DNA from: Methanobacteriota archaeon
GTDB lineage: Archaea > Thermoplasmatota > E2 > DHVEG-1
Assembly: GCA_903930505.1 (NCBI GenBank)
Contig: CAIYYQ010000267.1
Location: forward strand, 1-6,996
Reading direction: 5' to 3'
Length of the DNA stretch: 6,996 nt
The notes under the pieces are model-generated. The model did not search any database and was not told the origin of the DNA. It saw only the letters and a program-made list of their open reading frames with translations. This document shows, one piece after another, positions 1 to 6,500 of this stretch. Each line of letters starts with the position of its first letter. The stretch's first letter is position 1. The position numbers were made by a program, and so were the translations under genes.

Positions 1-82
1 AGGAAACCCATGCGATATGCCCGAAGGATACACCGTCGGTGTCAACAATAGGACGGGCATCCCCTACCTAAAACGGAAATGA
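1..82 (+). CDS. Small conserved protein, 3' end only (paralogue of the gene at 179-367)
   Basis: Only the last 26 codons are inside the window; the frame is open to the left edge and ends at TGA 80-82. The visible C-terminus contains the motifs NPCDMPEGY and NRTGIPYLKRK. Aligned without gaps to the C-terminus of the next gene, 14 of 26 residues match (G-P-D-PE-V-N-RTG-PYL-K pattern), so the two are tandem paralogues. The tail is basic (KRK). I do not recognise a characterised function. The pattern recalls small uncharacterised proteins of about 60 residues, but that is memory, not a search result. The stop codon overlaps the base of a strong terminator hairpin. Confidence that it is a real gene rests on the homology to its neighbour and on the terminator placed exactly at its end. 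Confidence 0.8.
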   Translation, partial: GNPCDMPEGYTVGVNNRTGIPYLKRK

Positions 83-113
83 AGGAGCAATGTTGCTCCT
101 TCTTTTTTATTTT
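81..113 (+). terminator. Hairpin plus T-run terminator of the first small gene
   Basis: A perfect 10-bp stem (81-90 with 93-102, arms GAAGGAGCAA and TTGCTCCTTC) has a 2-base nominal loop, or 4 bases if the closing pair opens. It is followed by T6 (103-108), A and T4 (110-113). The TGA stop of the upstream gene (80-82) runs into the ascending arm. This is a textbook intrinsic terminator shape. In an archaeon the T run alone could be the working signal. Confidence 0.85.
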
Positions 114-164
114 ATCGAATAACAAAACAGCATTTGTATTATTGAACATGAAACAATGATATTT

Positions 165-170
165 AGGAGG
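165..170 (+). promoter_or_regulatory. Ribosome binding site for the 62-residue gene
   Basis: AGGAGG at 165-170 is a full Shine-Dalgarno core, 8 bases before the ATG at 179. It fixes that start. The same 8-base spacing occurs before the third small ORF. Confidence 0.85.
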
Positions 171-178
171 CAAAAAAT

Positions 179-367
179 ATGACATACGAAACAAACGATG
201 GTTGGAAGTTTTATGAACGAGTCGTGAAATTGAAGAACGGAGAATCGCAGACGATTAATTTCTTCTCGCAAAGGATTCCAAAGTGTGGTACTCCCCGTGA
301 TTTGCCGGAAGATACGAAAGTCATGATCAACAGGAGAACCGGATTTCCGTACCTTGTTAAGAAGTAG
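179..367 (+). CDS. Small conserved protein of unknown function, 62 aa
   Basis: A complete gene from ATG 179 to TAG 365-367, with a full AGGAGG site 8 bases upstream. The 62-residue product is basic and has no signal peptide or membrane segment, so it is probably cytoplasmic. The N-terminal half carries aromatic and charged residues (GWKFYERVV, then LKNG and TINFFS), suggesting short beta strands. The C-terminal half holds the conserved block GTPRDLPE...INRRTGFPYL, which matches the end of the preceding gene. The Cys position differs between the copies: before GTP here, inside NPCD in the neighbour. The 96-base gap to the previous stop contains that gene's terminator, so this gene probably has its own promoter, though I could not fix one. 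It ends in its own hairpin and T run. I do not recognise a function. A compact nucleic-acid-binding or metal-site fold is conceivable but unsupported. Confidence 0.85.
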   Translation: MTYETNDGWKFYERVVKLKNGESQTINFFSQRIPKCGTPRDLPEDTKVMINRRTGFPYLVKK

Positions 368-394
368 AGTGCGAATCCTCTCCTTCTTTTTTTT
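361..394 (+). terminator. Hairpin plus T-run at the end of the 62-residue gene
   Basis: Arms GAAGTAGAG (361-369) and CTCTCCTTC (378-386) form a 9-bp stem with one mismatch (T365 against C382) around an 8-base loop. T8 follows at 387-394. The TAG stop lies inside the ascending arm. The next ribosome binding site begins only 3 bases after the T run, so the hairpin may act as an attenuator for the third ORF and not as an absolute end. Confidence 0.75.
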
Positions 395-397
395 ATT

Positions 398-402
398 GGA
401 GG
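398..402 (+). promoter_or_regulatory. Ribosome binding site for the 37-codon ORF
   Basis: GGAGG at 398-402 lies 8 bases before the ATG at 411. The following bases (CGAAAAAA) resemble the spacer before the 62-residue gene (CAAAAAAT). This is the main reason to believe the very short ORF at 411 is, or once was, translated. Confidence 0.7.
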
Positions 403-410
403 CGAAAAAA

Positions 411-524
411 ATGAAACTCAAAGATTACCATGAGATAGTTGGAATATTGAAAAATTATACCCAAGAACAAGATAGTATCAAACTTGTTTTTAAGATACAG
501 CTCGCATGTCGTCAATGTCTATAA
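411..524 (+). CDS. Very small ORF, 37 aa, unknown; possibly a truncated gene
   Basis: ATG at 411 follows a strong GGAGG site with 8-base spacing, and the frame stops at TAA 522-524. The product begins MKLKDYHEIVGILKNY, likely helical, then has a strand-like IKLVFKIQ segment and ends ACRQCL with two cysteines three residues apart. It is not similar to the two small proteins before it. It has no membrane segment. It starts 43 bases after the previous stop, with the previous hairpin filling most of that gap, so it has no room for a separate promoter. No hairpin terminator follows it, unlike the other two genes. The helix followed by a single strand and an abrupt end could mean that a longer protein was cut short. 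It could also be a genuine microprotein. I do not recognise it. Confidence 0.45.
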   Translation: MKLKDYHEIVGILKNYTQEQDSIKLVFKIQLACRQCL

Positions 525-570
525 AAAACACACGATAGTTTTAACGCAGGGATAAAAAGAAAAAGAGAGA
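523..570 (-). terminator. T-rich tracts downstream of the giant gene (archaeal-type terminator candidate)
   Basis: Read on the minus strand after the stop at 591-593, the DNA gives TCTCTC, then T5 C T5 (570-554), and later T6 (528-523). There is no convincing hairpin. Oligo-T tracts without a stem are the usual archaeal termination signal, which fits an archaeal source. The T6 tract overlaps the stop codon of the convergent small ORF. Confidence 0.45.
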
Positions 571-590
571 CGGAGAAGGAAGTTTAGATA

Positions 591-3500
591 TTACAGCGTA
601 TAGTTCCCGTCTTGGCTTATGTAGAATTCCAGTTTAGGTTCTTCTATGGTTATTCTCCATTCTGGGTAGTATGGTGATGAATGTCGGTAGACTAAATCGA
701 TAGTCATTGTTGTTGGATCTTTGAGGTCGATGCCTTTTTCTTTGCAGTATTTGATGACGAGTTGTCGTGCGTTGTCTTGTGATATCGGTAGGTACGTCAC
801 CGGTTTTTTGGTCCATGATGCTTCTTTGAAGCTGCCGTCATTGGCATCGATAATGACAACCACTGTGGTCCCGGTTTTTAGGATGGGTTCAACATTTTGT
901 GTGTCATCGATTGGAAGCGGGGTGGCTACAGGTTTGGCATCATCTATCGGTTTAGCATTATCTATCTCATCTACAGTCAGGGGAACATCGATTGGTTCCT
1001 CAATTACCTCATGACGAAGATCAACAGGCATCGATACTGGCTCAATGATTTGTTTTTTCAGCGGGATGTTGAAGGGGACAAGGTAGTAATCATCGCCATT
1101 GTTGAGATTCTGTACCAACAATGGTTGACCTGGGGTGGTTTTTACAAAAGCACTTGCAAACTCGTTATCATAGGGTAGGAGTTGTTCGGTGAGTCCTTGT
1201 GTTGCTGCGTCTATCACCCATTGATTCACTTGTTTTTGTATTGATTCCTCAATAGGTTTATTGGTGATGAATCGTGTTTTTACATCGTTGATAAGCGATA
1301 GTTGGTCTTTGGTGAATCGTGCAGGTGATGAACCGAGTGTCACCTTGGTGTTATCTTTTGTTATCGGCGGTTCGCAGATCGCTACATATTTTCCATTGTA
1401 TTGATCATCGGTCTGCAATGGTTTATAGTATGTTCCAAGCCAATCACCTACAGTTTTGTAGCTGTTTTCACCCATGCCGCCAAGGCTCGACGGATACGGA
1501 TCATTCACCCAAAACCCGTAGATGGTGAGATTACTCTGTGGTGGGTAGGCGGGTTGGTCGCTGTGGAATCCACGTATCGTCATCCAGTTACTGTAGTCTC
1601 CATACGCAGGGACAATTGCGGGGACATTGGTTGGATGGCCGGGTTTATGTCCTCCGTAGGTTCCAATGGTGTAGTTAATCCATGTGCAGATTTCTTTAAG
1701 CATGTAGGATTGGTCGGTGCTTGCGTCTGGGGCAAAGTTGTATCCATAGGTGGCGTATGGCATTGGTTCGTTGTACTGGATGATATTCCAAATGCCCTGT
1801 GTGTCAAGATAGGGTAGGGTTGTGTTTGTATTGTTTTCTTTTCCACGTTGGTACAACCAGGTTTGATTATCAAAGGTCATGGGTGGTGTTGAATCGTTTG
1901 AGCTGTTCCACCACAAATAGTTCAGGGTCATCTGCGCAACCGCAGGTCCGCACATCTCATGATATCCTGGTGTTGCAATTGCCGGGTACATTGGAAAGTT
2001 GTTAAGGTTCATGAAGAATCCTGGTTGAAGTTCAGTAGTGAAACTCCATGTTGGTCCTGGTGTTGATGTTCCATGGTTATCCCAGACGACAATCTGCCAG
2101 TAATACATGCTGCTGTAATTTAACGTTCCAGGATTAAAGGTTGTTTCAGTTTGATTCTGTATTTGTAATGGCGGTGGGTTTGTAGTACCGAAGTATACGT
2201 CGTAGGTCACAGTATCACCTTGATCAGGGTCGCCTCCATTCCAACCGAGGGGTGTGTTTAAAGGAACATGAATTGCAGTATCAGATGGATTTGGGTTGCT
2301 TGGTGTGTATGGTGGGCTGTTTACTTTAATACCGAGACTATGAGACCAGCCTGCTGCGATTGCGATGAAGTCGGTGTTCGGCTCTGGTACGTTACATTGA
2401 CCACCATTGTTTGTTCCCCAGGCGACAATCGAACCATTGGCCTTCAAACCAAGACTATGATAAATACCAGCTGCGACTGCGATAAAATTGGTATTTGGCT
2501 CGGGTACATTACACGCACCCGCCAAATTGTTTCCCCAAGCGACAATACTGCTATCGGTCTTCAAACCAAGATTATGATAAATACCTGCTGCGATTGCGAT
2601 GAAGTCGGTGTTCGGCTCTGGTAAGTTACTCTGACCCCAATAGTTGTCTCCCCAAGCGACAATCGAACCATTGGCCTTCAAACCAAGACTATGAAGATAG
2701 CCTGCTGCGATTGCGATGAAGTCGGTGTTCGGCTCTGGTACATCACACTGACCAGAACCGTTGTATCCCCAGGCGACAATCGAACCGTCTGTTTTCAAAC
2801 CAAGACTATGATGCCCTTTTGCTGCTATTGCGATGAAGTCGGTGTTCGGCTCTGGTACGTTACATTGACCACTGTTATTCCAACCCCAAGCAATTATCGA
2901 ACCATCAGCTTTCAAACCGAGACTATAACATACTCCTGCTGCGACTGAGATGAAGTCAGTATTTGGATTAGGAGCATTACATTGGCCATAACTGTTTTCT
3001 CCCCAGGCGATGATACTGCCATTAGCCTTCAAACCAAGACTATGATCATTACCTGCTGCTATTGCGATGAAGTCGGTGTTCGGCTCTGGTACATCACACT
3101 GACCAGAACCGTTATCTCCCCATGCTTTTATATAACCAGGTCGTTGAGTGGTAAAATTCCACACAGGACCAGATGTTGATGCACCGTGATTATCCCAGCT
3201 GACAATCCGCCAGTAATAGATAGTAACATTTTGCATCGTTCCAGGATCATAGGTTGTTCCTGTTTGATTGCTGACGCTCTTTGGAGGCGGGTTGCTGGTG
3301 CCAAAGAACACGTCGTAGGTATCAGTATCATCTTGGTTCGGGTCACCACCAATCCAACTCAGGTGACTGTTTATGTTTACTTCTGTTGCACCATTGGTTG
3401 GTGAAGGATTACTTGGGGTGTATGGTGGTTGATTTTGTATTGGCGATACAAGTGGGAGATAATCCCCTGGTCCATAAGGAACGTTTGTATCTCCTAAGCC

Positions 3501-6500
3501 ATCACTATCTAAATCTTCTCCTGTGTAATCACTCCAGTAGTTTCCACCAAGATATTGTCCACCGATGATGTTGGCTCCGGATATTTTGCTGATGTTCCAG
3601 ATGTTGTTGCCATAATCATAGGCGTTATTTGTGTTATTGAAAATGTTATTATTGATTGTATTAGCGTGACTGTTTTCTGAGAGAACGATACCGATATTGT
3701 TTTTCGAGATGGTGTTACCAGTAATGTCGTTGTTGCTGGTGGAGAATTCGAGGTAGATGCCATATTGACTATTCGATATGTTATTTGCTAAAATATGGTT
3801 GTTGGTCAAAGAGTATTCGATTTGGATGCCACATGTATTGTTCGAGAGGACGTTATCTATAATAGTGTTGTATCCACCCATATTGAAGATGCCAATAACG
3901 ATATTTGAGAAAATAGTATTACCTCTGACAGTGTTAAATCCACCAGAGACACAGATGCCAAATCTGTTTTTTGAGATGGTGTTACCTATGATGTTGTTAT
4001 CAGAACCAGCGAGGAAGATACCAGTATACGCATTATTAAATACAGTGTTACCTGTGACTATGTTGTTGCATGTGTCACCGAATCCAAGGTCGATACCATA
4101 ATCTATGTTATATAAGACGTTGTTACATGAAATGATGTTGTTGGAACAGGATTCGACGATGATACCAATCTGATTGTTCGATATATTGTTTGCTATGATA
4201 TTGTTGTTGTTAGAACATTTGAGATTGATACCCTTTCCATTGTTCGTATTGTCTTGAACTGTGTTATCTTCAATTCTGCAGAGACTAACATAATCAAGAA
4301 ATATTCCACTCCACCCATACACAAGGTTTTCATTTCTTACCGTGAATCCGCTTATGTTGACCCTATTTGCAGTAATGTTAACGACATTTCCCCTACCCCC
4401 ACCATCAATAATTGTGTTATCCCTATCTTCGCCAAATAAAGTAATAGACTTCCAAATGTTTACATTCTCATTATAAATTCCCGATTCAACAAAAATCGTA
4501 TGTCCCTCTACAGTGTCTGGATCATCAATTGCACTTTGGATGGTATAGAAATCTTCTCCTGAGTTTAGGTTATGAACTGGTTTATGGATTGGTGGCGTGA
4601 TATTGATTTCTTTGGTAATAGTATCTGTTGCAAGATTGTCATCGGTAACAGTAAGAATTAAGGAGTAAGTTCCTGGATTTAAATATTGGTATGTCGGATT
4701 CTGTTCATTTGAGGTACCTATTCCATCTCCAAAGTCCCATGACCAAGACACGATGGTTCCATCAGCATCTATTGATATATCTGTGAATTGGATGGTATCG
4801 ATGGTTGTTGGATTTTCTGGGGTGAAAGTAAAGTTAGCATTGGGTGGTTGATTTTCACTTCCTTTTGTGAACACGTACGCCGACCCGGAATCCTGTCCGT
4901 TGTCATCATTAAATGGTGCTCCAATAAGGGCAGTGTCCCTATCAAGAGAAACAGACCAGCCAAAATTGTCCCCTGCTGCACCGTCAGAGGCGAGAAACTT
5001 TGTCTGTTGGGTCCAGTTGGTGCCGGTGCGGGTGAATATGTACGCTGATCCAGAATCGGCTCCGTTGTCATCATCCCAAATGGCTCCTATGAGGGCGGTG
5101 TCACCAGAGAGGGAAACAAAATAACCAAAAAGGTCATTTGCTGCGCCGTCTGAGGCAAGAAGCTTTGCCTGCTGGGTCCAGTTGGTGCCGGTGCGGGTGA
5201 ACACGTACGCAGAGCCAGAATTGCCTCCGTTGTCATCATCAGATGTCGCTCCGATGAGAGCAGTGTCCCCAACAAGAGAAACAGACAGGCCAAATTGGTC
5301 CAATGCTGCTCCATCTGATGCAAGAAGCTTGGCTTGCTGTGTCCAAGTGGTGCCGGTGCGGGTGAACACGTACGCAGAGCCAGTAAAGCTTTCATCCGCA
5401 GGTGTTCCGATGAGAGCGGTGTCAGCATTAAGAGAAACAGACCAACCAAACCAGTCATTTGCTGCGCCGTCTGAGGCATTGAGCTTTTGTTGCTGGGTCC
5501 AGGTGGTGCCTGTGCGGGTGAACACGTACGCAGAACCAGAATCTCCTACATTGCCTTCATCATCATAATGTGCTCCGATGAGGGCGGTGTTCCCATAAAC
5601 AGAAACATAACAGCCAAAATAGTCCCCTGCTGCTCCATCTGATGCGAGAAGTTTGGCTTGCTGTGTCCAAGTGTTTCCGTTGCGGGTAAACACGTATGCA
5701 GAACCAGAATCGGCTCCGTTGTCATCATCACCAACAGCTCCGATGAGAGCGGTTTCACCAGAGAAGGAAACAGAAATGCCAAAATAGTCCCCTGCTGTGC
5801 CATCTGAGGCGAGGAGCTTTTGCTGAAATGTCCACGTGGTTCCGGTGCGGGTGAATACGTACGCTGACCCCTTGGAACCATCATCACAAACAGTTCCTAT
5901 GAGTGCGGTGTCACCATTAAGAGAAACAGAATAGCCAAAATAGTCCATTGTTGCGCCGTCTGAAGCAAGAAGTTTTTCCATTTGACTCCAATTAACCCCA
6001 GGACCATTTTCCGTCACGATGATAGTTTTCACTATAAAATCAGAAGCGTTGTCGTTGTCAGTTACTGTGAGAGTAACGTTGAAGATTCCAACGGTAAAGT
6101 ATTGATGAGTCGGGTTTTGTAATATGGAGGTATTCTCGTCACCGAAATTCCAGTTCCACGCAGTAATTGTTCCATCGGCATCAGTGGATGTGTCGGTGAA
6201 TGAGATCACATCGTTGGTCGTTGGATTCTCGGGACTGTAAATAAAGTTAGCAATCGGTGGTTGGTTCGATTCTCCAACGACAATCATTTTTGTAATACTA
6301 CTAACCGCACCATCATTATCTGTTACGGTCAGTGTCACATTGTAAATTCCATTCTCATAGTAGCAGTGGATTGGGCTCTGTAGATCAGAATAATAGTGGT
6401 CTCCAAAATTCCACCACCAAGAGACGATGGTACCGTCAGAATCAGTAGAAGTGTCGATGAAATGAATGATACTTGTATTAGTTGGATTCTGTGGCGAGTA

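Noticed and set aside
103..164. A/T-rich promoter candidates before the 62-residue gene (TATTAT at 137-142; TTTATTTTAT-like run near 106-115)
   Set aside because: TATTAT has no matching -35 element, and the T-rich run is already explained by the preceding terminator. Neither can be fixed as a promoter from sequence alone.
721..1817. Overlapping plus-strand ORFs of 69-138 codons opposite the giant gene
   Set aside because: They are shadows of a strongly coding minus frame, have no ribosome binding sites, and show no recognisable domains.
2319..3134. The regular 117-base repeats as a CRISPR or other non-coding array
   Set aside because: The period is a multiple of three, the frame is preserved throughout, and the units translate to clear RCC1-type blades without unique spacers.
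2268..3179. Plus-strand ORFs with repeated CCDCDEVGVRLW-like units, which look like a Cys-rich repeat protein
   Set aside because: The repetition simply reflects the RCC1 repeats on the other strand; the frames are broken and lack start signals.
3447..4589. Assigning the gene as nosD of nitrous-oxide reductase maturation
   Set aside because: Only the beta-helix fold is shared. The chain carries many unrelated modules and no other nos genes are in the window.
4769..5887. Minus-strand alternative frames with Pro/Ser/Thr-rich repeated translations (RTCSPAPAPTG type)
   Set aside because: They are out-of-frame readings of the FG-GAP DNA repeats, interrupted by stops and with no initiation signals.
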